The notes: generated from the sequence alone by a model not told the origin. Counted from the first letter of the stretch, positions 49,894 through 58,894 are shown. The stretch: 64,000 nucleotides of DNA from UBA1163 sp049513055 (GCA_049513055.1 JBEKWN010000049.1:1-64000), one strand, 5' to 3'. Numbers and translations: made by a program.

Positions 49894-51281
49894 AGGAGTT
49901 CAAAGTTTTCCTTAGAGAAGATGAGATTCCAAAGCAATGGTACAATATTCAAGCAGACTTACCTACACCCCTACAACCGGATCTCCATCCCGGCACGGGG
50001 AAACCAATCGGTCCTCAAGATCTCGCTCCTGTCTTTCCAATGAATTTGATTGAACAGGAGGTCAGCACACAACGATGGATCGATATTCCCCAAGAGGTAA
50101 TGGAGAAACTCCTTATCTGGAGACCTACCCCTCTTCATCGGGCTTATGCATTAGAAAAGGCCCTGGGAACACCAGCCAGGATTTATTATAAGGATGAAGG
50201 GGTGAGCCCTCCAGGAAGCCATAAACCCAACACAGCCATTGCTCAGGCCTATTACAACAAAGTCTTCGGGATCAAACGAATCGCCACAGAGACCGGTGCT
50301 GGCCAATGGGGAAGTGCACTCAGTTTCGCTTGCTGTCTCTTCGGTTTGGAGTGCAAGGTTTACATGGTAAGGATTAGCTATGATCAAAAACCTTATCGCC
50401 GTCTGATGATGAACACCTGGGGCGCAAACTGTGTTCCCAGTCCAAGCAAAGATACCAATGCGGGAAGAAAAATTTTGGAGGAGCACCCGGATTCTCCTGG
50501 AAGCCTCGGGATCGCCATCAGCGAAGCCATTGAAGATGCTGTCACCTCAAAAGACACTCGATACTCCCTGGGAAGCGTTTTGAACCATGTGCTCATGCAT
50601 CAAACGATCATCGGCCTTGAAGCCAAGAAACAGTTGGAGAAATTTGGGGAGAAAAAGGTCGATATCGTAACGGGGTGTGTAGGCGGAGGAAGCAACTTTG
50701 CTGGTCTTGCCTTCCCCTTTGTCCTGGATAAAATAAACGGCGCCAACATCACTATTATTCCAGCAGAGCCGACTTCCTGCCCTACCATGACGAAGGCTCC
50801 CTTTGTCTATGATTTCGGTGACACAGCCGCCACAACTCCTCTCCTCCCCATGCACAGTCTTGGACATACCTTCATCCCCGCTCCTATCCATGCAGGGGGA
50901 TTGAGGTATCATGGCCTCGCCCCTCTTGTGAGCCAATTGATTATTGAGGGACTAATTGAGCCCAGAGCCTATAATCAATTGGAGTGTTACGCGGCTGCTG
51001 TCCTCTGGGCAAGAACCGAAGGTTTCATCCCTGCTCCTGAAACCAGTCATGCTATACAAGTTGTCATTGAGGAGGCGAAGAAGGCGAAGGAAGAGGGAAA
51101 AGAGAAAGTCATCCTTCTCAACTGGAGTGGTCATGGTCTCATGGATCTGGGTGGTTATGATTCCTATTTCAGTGGAAAACTCGTCGACTACCCCTTACCA
51201 GCGGAAGAGATGAAGAAATCCCTTAAGTCGATTGAAGGCCTGCCGAAAGCACCAAAGATGAAGAAGGGTAAACCTGTCTAA
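49890..51281 (+). CDS. trpB: Tryptophan synthase beta chain, TrpB2 type
   Basis: The 463-residue protein has the longer N terminus of TrpB2 (EIPKQWYNIQADLPTPLQPDL), WRPTPLHRAYALEKALG, the PLP Lys in VSPPGSHKPNTAIAQ, ETGAGQWGSALSFAC, the phosphate loop TGCVGGGSNFAGLAFPF and NWSGHGLMDL. TrpB2 makes Trp from indole and Ser and does not need the alpha chain. No trpA is near. It is followed by a terminator and then by a group with IorAB, which makes and oxidises arylpyruvates, so indole salvage is a reasonable role. Confidence 0.93.
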   Translation: MKEFKVFLREDEIPKQWYNIQADLPTPLQPDLHPGTGKPIGPQDLAPVFPMNLIEQEVSTQRWIDIPQEVMEKLLIWRPTPLHRAYALEKALGTPARIYYKDEGVSPPGSHKPNTAIAQAYYNKVFGIKRIATETGAGQWGSALSFACCLFGLECKVYMVRISYDQKPYRRLMMNTWGANCVPSPSKDTNAGRKILEEHPDSPGSLGIAISEAIEDAVTSKDTRYSLGSVLNHVLMHQTIIGLEAKKQLEKFGEKKVDIVTGCVGGGSNFAGLAFPFVLDKINGANITIIPAEPTSCPTMTKAPFVYDFGDTAATTPLLPMHSLGHTFIPAPIHAGGLRYHGLAPLVSQLIIEGLIEPRAYNQLECYAAAVLWARTEGFIPAPETSHAIQVVIEEAKKAKEEGKEKVILLNWSGHGLMDLGGYDSYFSGKLVDYPLPAEEMKKSLKSIEGLPKAPKMKKGKPV

Positions 51282-51291
51282 TAGAATTAGG

Positions 51292-51328
51292 ATCCTACGG
51301 GCCTCTATCGGCCCGTAGGATTTTTTAT
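51292..51328 (+). terminator. Rho-independent terminator after TrpB2
   Basis: ATCCTACGGGCC and GGCCCGTAGGAT pair perfectly over 12 bp around TCTATC, followed by six T. Confidence 0.92.
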
Positions 51329-51367
51329 TGAGTGAGCTTGTGATAAATTCCTCAAAGGTCATTTAAA

Positions 51368-51643
51368 ATGACCGCAATTGAAGAACATGATGCCTTAATC
51401 ATCTACTGCCCTCAGTTGGGGGGAGAAATCCCCTTTCAATATTGCCGAACCGTCAATGAAGACCTGCCATGCCGGAGAATTATTGTTTGCTGGGAGTTTA
51501 GAATAGAGATATCAAAATTCTTGGGCGAACATTATTCGATGGACCAAATTCAACGTGCCTTGGCACCTTCGACCAAGACAAGGCTTGATACGATTCTCGA
51601 ACTCATCGAAAAAGCAAAGAAGGTAAAAGAAGAAGGAGAGTGA
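51368..51643 (+). CDS. Small protein with conserved Cys motif
   Basis: The 91-residue protein has YCPQLGGEIPFQYCR, then LPCRRIIVCWEF, four Cys in a C-x(10)-C...C-x(6)-C arrangement, followed by a helical charged tail. The pattern CPxLG...FxYCR...LPC...CW recalls short proteins I have seen in anaerobic Deltaproteobacteria, and it may bind zinc or iron. The stop lies four bases before the aminotransferase start, so it is the first gene of that unit. The role is unknown. Confidence 0.7.
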   Translation: MTAIEEHDALIIYCPQLGGEIPFQYCRTVNEDLPCRRIIVCWEFRIEISKFLGEHYSMDQIQRALAPSTKTRLDTILELIEKAKKVKEEGE

Positions 51644-51647
51644 CAGG

Positions 51648-52742
51648 ATGCTAATCTCTGATCGATTGAGGAATATCAAACCTTCAGGGGTGAGGCGAAT
51701 CTTTGATCTGTCACGCCAGATGAAAGATCCCATCAATCTGAGCATTGGAGAACCCGATTTTGATATCCCGGAACCTCTCAAAGAGGAAGGTATTCAATGG
51801 ATCAAAAAAGGGTTCAACAAATATACTCCCACGCAGGGTATACCTGAGTTGAGGGAGAAGATTGCCTCCCATCTAAAAAAGAAGGGCGTACATTTTGAGG
51901 AGGTCATGGTAACGGCTGGAGTGACCGGTGGCCTTCTCCTCGCCAGCCTTGCCCTCATCAATCCGGACGATGAAGTCATCATCCCTGATCCATTTTTTGT
52001 GATGTATGAATATCAGGTTTTTCTAATGGGGGGCATCCCTGTCTTCGTCGATACCTATCCTGATTTCCGATTGAGGGAAGAAGAGTTCATTAAGAAATTA
52101 TCGAAGAAGACGAAGTTTATCATCATCAATAGTCCGAATAATCCCACTGGAGCCATCTATCCAAAGGAAGACCTGATGATGGTCGTAAGGATGGCCCGGG
52201 AAAGAAATCTTCTAATTCTCTCTGATGACATATACGATAACTTTGTTTTCGATGCACCCTCTTGCCCTTGTATCGGACAACTCTACGAAAACACATTAAC
52301 CTTTGGTGGATTCTCAAAGGGTTGGGGAATGACTGGATGGAGATTGGGTTATGCGGCAGGTCCTAAGGAAATCCTCCAACAGATGATTACCCTTCAACAA
52401 TATACCTTCTCTAGTGTCAATTCCTTTGCCCAGAAGGCAGGGGTCAAGGCCTTGGACTTCAATGTGGAGAGTTATATTGCAGGATACAAAAAGAAGAGGG
52501 ATTTGATCTACAATGGATTAAAAGAAAAGTTTAATGTCCAAAAACCACAAGGTGCTTTTTATATCTTTCCAGAGGTCCCAGGAGGAAACGAAGAGGCCTT
52601 TGTCGAAAAAGCCATTCAACAGAATCTCTTTATTGTGCCTGGTAGTGTCTTCTCCAAAAGAAATACCAACGTCAGGATCTCTTTTGCAGCATCAGAGGAA
52701 ACTCTCCGAAAAGGAATTGAGGTTCTTAACCGAATCAGTTAA
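51648..52742 (+). CDS. Class I/II aminotransferase (aspartate/aromatic type)
   Basis: The 364-residue fold type I PLP enzyme has NLSIGEPDFDIPE, TAGVTGGLLLASLALINP, NSPNNPTGAIYPKEDL, ILSDDIYDNFVFD and the Schiff-base Lys in FGGFSKGWGMTGWRLGY. It may supply arylpyruvates from aromatic amino acids to IorAB downstream, the usual reason for this pairing. GAGTGACAGG precedes the start. Confidence 0.9.
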   Translation: MLISDRLRNIKPSGVRRIFDLSRQMKDPINLSIGEPDFDIPEPLKEEGIQWIKKGFNKYTPTQGIPELREKIASHLKKKGVHFEEVMVTAGVTGGLLLASLALINPDDEVIIPDPFFVMYEYQVFLMGGIPVFVDTYPDFRLREEEFIKKLSKKTKFIIINSPNNPTGAIYPKEDLMMVVRMARERNLLILSDDIYDNFVFDAPSCPCIGQLYENTLTFGGFSKGWGMTGWRLGYAAGPKEILQQMITLQQYTFSSVNSFAQKAGVKALDFNVESYIAGYKKKRDLIYNGLKEKFNVQKPQGAFYIFPEVPGGNEEAFVEKAIQQNLFIVPGSVFSKRNTNVRISFAASEETLRKGIEVLNRIS

Positions 52743-52814
52743 AATTTAGTATATTAGGGTTAGAATAGGGAAAAATCGACGTAGGTCAATTTGTACATAG
52801 TCGATGAGGTAAAG

Positions 52815-54920
52815 ATGTCGGAGGGAGAAAAAAGGGTTTTACTTGGAAACGAAGCTATTGCCAGGGGGATCGTGGAGAGCGGATGTCAATTTTTTGCAGC
52901 CTATCCAGGAACTCCCAGTTCAGAAATCCTTCCTGCTGTAGTCCATTTCAAAAAGGAAAATAACCTGGACATTTATGTTGAATGGTCCACGAATGAAAAA
53001 GTGGCTTTTGAAAATGCATTGGTGGCCACTTATACAGGGAAAAGAGCTGCTGTGGCCATGAAACAGGTGGGGCTCAATGTTGCCACTGATCCATTAATGA
53101 GTGCAGCCTATATTGGGACGATAGGAGGCTTTGTCATCATCAGCTGCGATGATCCCGGACCCTATTCTTCCCAGACCGAACAGGATACTCGCTTTATGGC
53201 TATGTTCGCAAAGGTTCCGGTTTTCGATCCAGCCAATCCAAAAGAAGCCCAGCAGATGTTACCCATTGCTTTCGAACTTTCCGAAAAATATCAGATTCCT
53301 GTCATTCTCCGGCCGGTATTAAGGGTTTCTCACGCCCAGCAAACCATCACGTTCAATCCTATCCCCAAGATTGAAAGGAAGGCCAACTTCCCGCGAAATC
53401 CACAACGATGGAGCGCAACCCCCAGATATCGATTCCTCCTCCATAAACAGCTCAACATCAAGCTCCAAAAAATTGCAGAAGAGTTCAATTCGATGGCTTC
53501 CCTCAATTTCATTGAGCATGACCGGGACAAAGCGGTTTTGGGAATCATCGCTGGTGGAATTGGTTATGCCATAGCTCGGGATATTCTTCCAGAACTGGGC
53601 CTACAGAAAGAGATACCTATCCTCAAAATAGGAACTCCCTTCCCCTTTCCCACTGAGGTGGTGGAGGCATTCATCCAGAAATGCGATCATGTCCTGATCC
53701 TCGAAGAAACTGAACCAGTCATCGAGCTTCAGATCCGGGACAAATCAAAAATCTATGGACGATTGGATGCCATGATACCCAATGAAGGAGAGATGCTTCC
53801 CGAAGTCATTACCCAGGTAATATCCAATCTCTCTAAAAGGTTCTCTATCCCTGTAGGTGAGGTCCCTACTACTGCACCTCTTGAGAAGATGGTTGCAGGA
53901 CTTGGCTTGCCTATTCGTCGGCCAACCCTTTGCTCAGGATGTCCTCATCGATCTTCTTTTTATGCTATTAAGAAAGCTTTCCCTAACGGGATTTTTCCTA
54001 GTGATATTGGTTGTTATACCCTGGGAATGAATTTGGAGTCAGTAGATACCTGTCACGACATGGGGGCTGCCATCACCTTTGCCAGTGGCCTCTACCAAGC
54101 TTATCATCAAGATGGTAAAGACATTCCCATCATTGCCACCATTGGAGATTCGACTTTCTATCATTCCGGTGCTCCAGGACTCCTGAATGCTGTTTATAAT
54201 GGAGCACGATTCGTTCTTGTGATCCTTGACAATTCCATTACAGCCATGACAGGCATGCAACCGACTCCCGAATCCGGAACCACGGCTGATGGACATCCTG
54301 GTAAATCCCTTTCTCTTGAAGAACTGGTTAAGGGATGTGGTGTCAAATACATCCGAGTAATTAATCCTTATGATATCAAGGGGATGATCCAGGAAACCGA
54401 AAAAGCGTACAAATATACTCAGCAACGAGATGGTGGAATGGCTGTTCTCATCGCTCGTTACCCCTGCATCATCTATCAAAAAGAGCAGCTCAAGGTGAAT
54501 CCCATCAAGGTGGAAATCCGTCATATCCCTCCACCAGAAAAGGGTCTTCCACAGGTGAAAAGCGGAGAGATGGACAAATCCCTTTTACCTGTGTTTCAAG
54601 ATGAGGCTTGTTATCAATGCGACACCTGTATGATCCAGTGTCCTGAGGGAGCGATTTCCAAAACCGAGGGCGGTTATGTCATTGATTACAACAAATGTAC
54701 AGGTTGTCGCGTTTGTATCCAAGAGTGTCCTGCCTCAGCAATCGATATGCCAGCTGTGGGTGCCTGTATTGGTTGCGGGTACTGTCTCAAACGATTCGAG
54801 TGCCCCTCCTTGATAAGAGGAGAGGATGGCCGAGTGAAGATCGATCGATTAACCTGTGTGGACTGCGGTCTCTGCGTACAGGTCTGTGGCCAGGAAGGGA
54901 TTTTTCAGACGGCACCTTAA
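52815..54920 (+). CDS. iorA: Indolepyruvate ferredoxin oxidoreductase, alpha subunit
   Basis: The ATG at 52815 follows GAGG with a spacing of five. The 701-residue protein has the pyrimidine-binding domain (NEAIARGIVESGCQFFAAYPGTPSSEI), the TPP domain (CSGCPHRSSFYAIKKAFP, ATIGDSTFYHSGAPGLLNAVYN, DNSITAMTGMQPTPES) and four Cys groups at the end: CYQCDTCMIQCPEG, CTGCRVCIQECPA, CIGCGYC and CVDCGLCVQVCG. That is more than the two ferredoxin clusters usual for IorA. It oxidises arylpyruvates to aryl-acetyl-CoA with ferredoxin as acceptor, under anaerobic conditions. Confidence 0.94.
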   Translation: MSEGEKRVLLGNEAIARGIVESGCQFFAAYPGTPSSEILPAVVHFKKENNLDIYVEWSTNEKVAFENALVATYTGKRAAVAMKQVGLNVATDPLMSAAYIGTIGGFVIISCDDPGPYSSQTEQDTRFMAMFAKVPVFDPANPKEAQQMLPIAFELSEKYQIPVILRPVLRVSHAQQTITFNPIPKIERKANFPRNPQRWSATPRYRFLLHKQLNIKLQKIAEEFNSMASLNFIEHDRDKAVLGIIAGGIGYAIARDILPELGLQKEIPILKIGTPFPFPTEVVEAFIQKCDHVLILEETEPVIELQIRDKSKIYGRLDAMIPNEGEMLPEVITQVISNLSKRFSIPVGEVPTTAPLEKMVAGLGLPIRRPTLCSGCPHRSSFYAIKKAFPNGIFPSDIGCYTLGMNLESVDTCHDMGAAITFASGLYQAYHQDGKDIPIIATIGDSTFYHSGAPGLLNAVYNGARFVLVILDNSITAMTGMQPTPESGTTADGHPGKSLSLEELVKGCGVKYIRVINPYDIKGMIQETEKAYKYTQQRDGGMAVLIARYPCIIYQKEQLKVNPIKVEIRHIPPPEKGLPQVKSGEMDKSLLPVFQDEACYQCDTCMIQCPEGAISKTEGGYVIDYNKCTGCRVCIQECPASAIDMPAVGACIGCGYCLKRFECPSLIRGEDGRVKIDRLTCVDCGLCVQVCGQEGIFQTAP

Positions 54921-54999
54921 AGATTGAGAAATAACCAATGAGGAAATGTTTATGAATCAACAATCCCCAATCCGCAATCCCCAATCCGCATTGGAGAAG
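54921..54999. repeat. Word-repeat intergenic gap between iorA and iorB
   Basis: The words CAATCCCC and AATCCGC repeat in tandem (CAATCCCCAATCCGCAATCC at about 54960-54980). The gap is open in the iorB frame and would give a false N terminus; the real start lies after GGAGAAG. Confidence 0.6.
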
Positions 55000-55584
55000 A
55001 TGAACATCCAGATGATTATTTCGGGTGTGGGCGGACAAGGTGTTCTCCTGATGACACGGATTTTTGCGGCGTTTGCCCTTCAAGAAGGATATCCCCTCAT
55101 TGGTTCAGAAGACCACGGGATGAGCCAACGGGGAGGGTCAGTGATGACCCATCTGAAAATTGGAAATTTCGATAGTCCCCTTGTAAAGAAGGGAAGCGCT
55201 GACATCCTCTTATCCCTTGAAAAGGATGAAGCCTATAAAACCCTTTACTATCTCAAACCATCTTTGAATGGTCGAGACGGCGGTCTCTGTTTTATCAATG
55301 CCCCAGATCCGAACTATATGAACCAGGAAATCAAGACATACCTGAAGGAAAAAGAGATCGAAACTTATGTGTTTGGGGCGGATCAATTAGCAAGGGAAAT
55401 GGGATCGATTCAATCGGCAAATATTGCCCTCATCGGTTTTGCCACGGCTCACCCCAGATTCTCCTTTCCCCATGATAAACTTAGAGAGGCGATAGAACGA
55501 GTATCGGCCCAAAAGTTTCGAGAAGTGAGTCTGAAAATATTTGAAAAAGGATTTTTAGAAGGTCGAAAATCTATAAAAGAATAA
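55000..55584 (+). CDS. iorB: Indolepyruvate ferredoxin oxidoreductase, beta subunit
   Basis: The protein starts at MNIQMIISGVGGQGVLLMTRI, with GGAGAAG just upstream. This is the gamma-type domain of 2-oxoacid oxidoreductases (SGVGGQG, then GSEDHGMSQRGGSVMTHLKI, FGADQLAREMG, NIALIGFATA). The 194 residues are normal. It pairs with IorA directly upstream. Confidence 0.94.
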   Translation: MNIQMIISGVGGQGVLLMTRIFAAFALQEGYPLIGSEDHGMSQRGGSVMTHLKIGNFDSPLVKKGSADILLSLEKDEAYKTLYYLKPSLNGRDGGLCFINAPDPNYMNQEIKTYLKEKEIETYVFGADQLAREMGSIQSANIALIGFATAHPRFSFPHDKLREAIERVSAQKFREVSLKIFEKGFLEGRKSIKE

Positions 55585-55631
55585 CTTCCTTTTTTAAACA
55601 TCCTTTCTTGTCCACCTGATATCCAACGTCA

Positions 55632-55660
55632 TTGACAACCTAAGGGAAAAAAGATAAATT
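55632..55660 (+). promoter_or_regulatory. Sigma-70 promoter of the DegP-like gene
   Basis: TTGACA at 55632-55637 and TAAATT at 55655-55660 with 17 bases between them. The start codon lies about 30 bases downstream, after AAGGAGCGG. Confidence 0.6.
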
Positions 55661-55690
55661 ATTAATATAATTAATTTTAAGGAGCGGACG

Positions 55691-57154
55691 ATGGGCAAAA
55701 AAATGACTAAAGGATTGGTTTGGTCTCTCTCTTTCCTTGCTCTCCTATTTGGCCTTTTCTTTTGCATGGATAGCGACCGGGTCAATTCCTTACCTAAAAA
55801 TGATAAATTGACAACGGCCAGATCGCTTGGACTGGCCTTTGTGGAGGTAGCTAAAAAAGTCCAGCCTGCTGTCGTCAATGTCACCACAGAAAAGACAATT
55901 ACAATGAGACCTTGGGATAGATATGGAGAAGACTTCTTCAAAGGAAGTCCCTTTGAGGATTTTTTCAAAGGCTTCGGTTTTTCGCCCCGAGAGAAGGGAA
56001 AGGAATACAAACATAAACAAAAAAGCGGGGGGTCGGGGGTCATCGTTGATAAAGAGGGTTATATTTTGACCAACAATCACGTGGTGGAAGAAGCGGATAA
56101 GATCAAAGTACGCCTCAACGACGGGAGAGAGTTTACTGCAACCCTCAAAGGTCAAGATTCAAGAACGGATCTCGCTGTCCTCCATATCAAGGCAAAAGAT
56201 CTTCCTGTGGCGACCTTGGGAGATTCAGATAAGCTGGAGGTCGGAGAATGGGCCATTGCGATCGGAAGCCCCTTTGGTTTGGAACATACAGTCACAGTGG
56301 GAGTCATCAGTGCCAAAGGCCGGTCAGGATTGGGGACGGGAACTTATGAAGATTTCATCCAAACCGATGCTTCCATCAATCCAGGCAATAGTGGAGGCCC
56401 GCTGCTCAATATCGATGGAGAGGTGATCGGGATTAATGCCATGATCATCCAACCGGGCACAGGGATTGGGTTTGCCATTCCCATTAATATGGCCAAACAG
56501 ATCTTGAACGATCTCATCAAACAGGGCAAGGTGGTCCGGCCATGGCTGGGAATCAGTGTGCAGGATCTCACCTTTGAGATGGCTGAACAATTTCAAGTGA
56601 AAGAGAAGGAGGGAGTTCTTATCGCTCAAGTCCATCAAGGAACCGGTGCCGAAAAAGCAGGGGTCGTTTCAGGGGATATCATTAAATCAGTAGATGATAA
56701 AGCTATTAAGAACGTTAATGAACTCATTAAAGAAATCCAAAAGAAAAAGGTGGGGCAGAAAGTAACACTCAGTGTAGTCAGGGATGGAAAACCCATGACC
56801 ATTGAGATCACCACCACGGCTATGCCAGATAAGCCAGAGGCAATGAAAGAAAAAGAGATAGAAGAAAAATTAGGGGCAAGAGTTCAAGAATTGACTCCTC
56901 AACTGACTGCTCGATATCGAATCTCAAGCGAAATAAAACGCGGTGTCGTCGTCATCAGTGTTGAAGAGGGTAGCCCTGCCGATGAGTTAGGCCTTCAGGA
57001 AGGAGATGTTATCCTGGAAATCAATCGAAAAAAGATCGAGACGGTAAAGGATTTTGAAAAAGCGATAAAGGATATCAGCTTAGAAAAAGGAATTGTTTTC
57101 CGCCTTCATCGGAGGGGAAACACTTTTTATCATTCTTTCAAAAAACAACCCTGA
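55691..57154 (+). CDS. Periplasmic serine protease DegP/DegQ (HtrA)
   Basis: A signal sequence (ALLFGLFFCMDS) precedes the trypsin-like domain with the triad His in ILTNNHVVEEADK, Asp in RTDLAVLHI and Ser in GNSGGPLLN. Two PDZ domains follow (VHQGTGAEKAGVVSGDIIKSV and EEGSPADELGLQEGDVILEI). The 487 residues and two PDZ domains are those of Do/DegP. It degrades or holds misfolded envelope proteins. It lies near rpoH, which controls this class of protein elsewhere. Confidence 0.95.
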   Translation: MGKKMTKGLVWSLSFLALLFGLFFCMDSDRVNSLPKNDKLTTARSLGLAFVEVAKKVQPAVVNVTTEKTITMRPWDRYGEDFFKGSPFEDFFKGFGFSPREKGKEYKHKQKSGGSGVIVDKEGYILTNNHVVEEADKIKVRLNDGREFTATLKGQDSRTDLAVLHIKAKDLPVATLGDSDKLEVGEWAIAIGSPFGLEHTVTVGVISAKGRSGLGTGTYEDFIQTDASINPGNSGGPLLNIDGEVIGINAMIIQPGTGIGFAIPINMAKQILNDLIKQGKVVRPWLGISVQDLTFEMAEQFQVKEKEGVLIAQVHQGTGAEKAGVVSGDIIKSVDDKAIKNVNELIKEIQKKKVGQKVTLSVVRDGKPMTIEITTTAMPDKPEAMKEKEIEEKLGARVQELTPQLTARYRISSEIKRGVVVISVEEGSPADELGLQEGDVILEINRKKIETVKDFEKAIKDISLEKGIVFRLHRRGNTFYHSFKKQP

Positions 57155-57158
57155 GTGA

Positions 57159-57563
57159 TTAACCCGCTGCTTTGACATACCTCATCCTCAGATCATAGAG
57201 GACATATTCCATTACCCTTTCCTCCTCGGGGGTAAGATTTCCCTTTGTCTTTTCCTTCAACATCCCGATGAGGTCTATCGTCTGTTTGGCTAAGGGAAGG
57301 TTTTTAGCTGATTTTTGAGTGAAGGGATCTTGAATCTCTCCCAACTGAATGAGAACTGAAGTACTTAAAGAAAAGATGAAATTAGTAAAATCGACTTCAG
57401 GTAGAGGTTCTTCTTGCGCAGAAATATCTTCCTGGGAAGTTCCCACTATCTTCCCCTCTTCCTTGATTTGAGATTCCCCCTTCTCTTCCTTCTTTGCACT
57501 AAATCTTTTATCCTTTACAACAAAAGCCTTTTCTTGTTCTTCGTCTTTTTTTTCATTTCCCAT
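57159..57563 (-). CDS. DUF1844 family protein
   Basis: The N-terminal 60 residues are charged and repetitive (EKKDEEQEKAFVVKDKRF). The C-terminal 75 residues are the DUF1844 domain: VDFTNFIFSLSTSVLIQLGEI, LPLAKQTIDLIGMLKEKTKGNLTPEEERVMEYVLYDLRMRYV. This family is common in Deltaproteobacteria and related groups and has no known function. The ATG at 57563 has GGGGG six bases upstream. It converges with the DegP gene. Confidence 0.85.
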   Translation of the reverse strand: MGNEKKDEEQEKAFVVKDKRFSAKKEEKGESQIKEEGKIVGTSQEDISAQEEPLPEVDFTNFIFSLSTSVLIQLGEIQDPFTQKSAKNLPLAKQTIDLIGMLKEKTKGNLTPEEERVMEYVLYDLRMRYVKAAG

Positions 57564-57645
57564 GGCAACCCCCAAAAATCAATGTTATTTTGATAGACTT
57601 TTTATATAAAATAATTTAATAAAATCAATTAGATATAAAAAATAC

Positions 57646-57673
57646 TTGACTTTTCAAGCATCCATATTATATT
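57646..57673 (+). promoter_or_regulatory. Sigma-70-type promoter of rpoH
   Basis: TTGACT at 57646-57651 and TATATT at 57668-57673 with 16 bases between them. It ends six bases before the CIRCE operator, so a repressor bound there would block the transcription start. Confidence 0.75.
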
Positions 57674-57679
57674 CTTTTA

Positions 57680-57706
57680 TTAGCACTCTAATAGAAAGAG
57701 TGCTAA
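57680..57706. promoter_or_regulatory. CIRCE operator (HrcA binding site)
   Basis: TTAGCACTC at 57680-57688, nine bases, then GAGTGCTAA at 57698-57706 is a perfect match to the CIRCE element bound by HrcA, normally found before groE and dnaK operons. It lies 21 bases before the rpoH start and just after its -10 box. Confidence 0.95.
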
Positions 57707-57727
57707 TTTTTCTGAGGGGTGGTTTAA

Positions 57728-58585
57728 ATGCCAATTCCAAATCTTCCAGTTGTCAAGAATTCCTTAGAATCCTATCTTCTGCAAATCAATCGGTTTCCGC
57801 TCTTAACCCGAGAGGAAGAATTTCAACTTGCCGTAAGATATCGTAAAGACAATGATATTGAAGCTGCGCACGAGTTGATTACATCAAATTTAAAGTTTGT
57901 TGTCAAGGTTGCTTTTGAATATAAGTCCTATGGGGCTAAACTTCTTGACCTCATTCAAGAAGGGAATATCGGCCTGATGATGGCGGTCAAAAAGTTTAAT
58001 CCTTACAAAGGGTATCGATTCATATCTTACGCCATCTGGTGGATCAGAGCCTATATCCAAAATTTTATCATAAAAACTTGGAGCCTGGTTAAGATCGGAA
58101 CCACTCAAGCCCAAAAGAAACTTTTCTATAAGATTGGAAAGATAAGAAAAGCGTTGGAATCGAATGGAGAGGACGAAAAGAAATATGAACTTCTGGCCAA
58201 AGATTTAGATGTGGCTAAAGAGGACATTATCGAGATGGAACAGAGGATGGCTGCGAGAGACCTCTCTCTCGATGCTCCTTTTGATCAAGGCCAGGAACTC
58301 ACTCACCTCGACCTTCTTAAAGAAGATTCTTTAAACCAAGAAGAGGCGTTTGCACAAGAGGAAGAAAAAAGGATTCGGGAACACGACGTTCAGGGTGCGA
58401 TGAAACGTTTAAATGAGAAAGAGGTCTATGTGATTCAGAATAGGATCATGGCTGAGGATCCCCTCACCCTTCAGCAAATTGGGGACCACCTCAAACTCTC
58501 AAGGGAGCGGGTGAGGCAGATTGAAAGTGAAGCATTAAAAAAGTTAAAAAAAGAATTCAGCACCCAATTAGAACTACCGGCCTAA
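57728..58585 (+). CDS. rpoH: Heat-shock sigma factor RpoH (sigma-32)
   Basis: Sigma region 2 is RYRKDNDIEAAHELITSNLKFVVKVA and YRFISYAIWWIRAYIQNFI. The RpoH-specific region QAQKKLFYKIGKIRKALE follows, and region 4 ends with LKLSRERVRQIESEALKKLKKEF. The length of 285 residues is normal. It directs RNA polymerase to heat-shock genes. The CIRCE operator in its own promoter means HrcA probably represses rpoH when the chaperonin is free, a cascade that joins the two heat-shock systems. FtsH, its usual protease, is also encoded in this window. Confidence 0.95.
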   Translation: MPIPNLPVVKNSLESYLLQINRFPLLTREEEFQLAVRYRKDNDIEAAHELITSNLKFVVKVAFEYKSYGAKLLDLIQEGNIGLMMAVKKFNPYKGYRFISYAIWWIRAYIQNFIIKTWSLVKIGTTQAQKKLFYKIGKIRKALESNGEDEKKYELLAKDLDVAKEDIIEMEQRMAARDLSLDAPFDQGQELTHLDLLKEDSLNQEEAFAQEEEKRIREHDVQGAMKRLNEKEVYVIQNRIMAEDPLTLQQIGDHLKLSRERVRQIESEALKKLKKEFSTQLELPA

Positions 58586-58601
58586 AGGGGAGGTATTCAG
58601 A

Positions 58602-58886
58602 ATGCCTATTTACGAATATCAATGTCATCAGTGCCATGAGGTCTTTGAGATCTTTCATAAAATAGATGAAAACGGTAAAGTGACCTGTCCTAAATGCTTG
58701 GGGCCAGCCAAAAAACTGATCTCAGCAACCAACTTTGTCCTGAAAGGATCTGGCTTTTATGCCAACGATTATCCCTCAAAAAGTCGAAAGGAAGGGAAAA
58801 AGACAGAGAAAGAAGGAACAGAAAAAGGACAAAGCGAAAAAGCCGAGGAGAAAAAGACAGAGAAAAAGGCAGATAAGACGGATTGA
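58602..58886 (+). CDS. FmdB family zinc ribbon protein
   Basis: The first 50 residues are the FmdB zinc ribbon: MPIYEYQCHQCHEVFEI and VTCPKCLGPAKKLIS, followed by KGSGFYANDYPSKS. A tail of about 35 Lys and Glu residues follows. Small proteins of this kind are predicted regulators; none is well characterised. It lies 16 bases after rpoH and is probably cotranscribed. Confidence 0.87.
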   Translation: MPIYEYQCHQCHEVFEIFHKIDENGKVTCPKCLGPAKKLISATNFVLKGSGFYANDYPSKSRKEGKKTEKEGTEKGQSEKAEEKKTEKKADKTD

Positions 58887-58894
58887 AAAAAATT

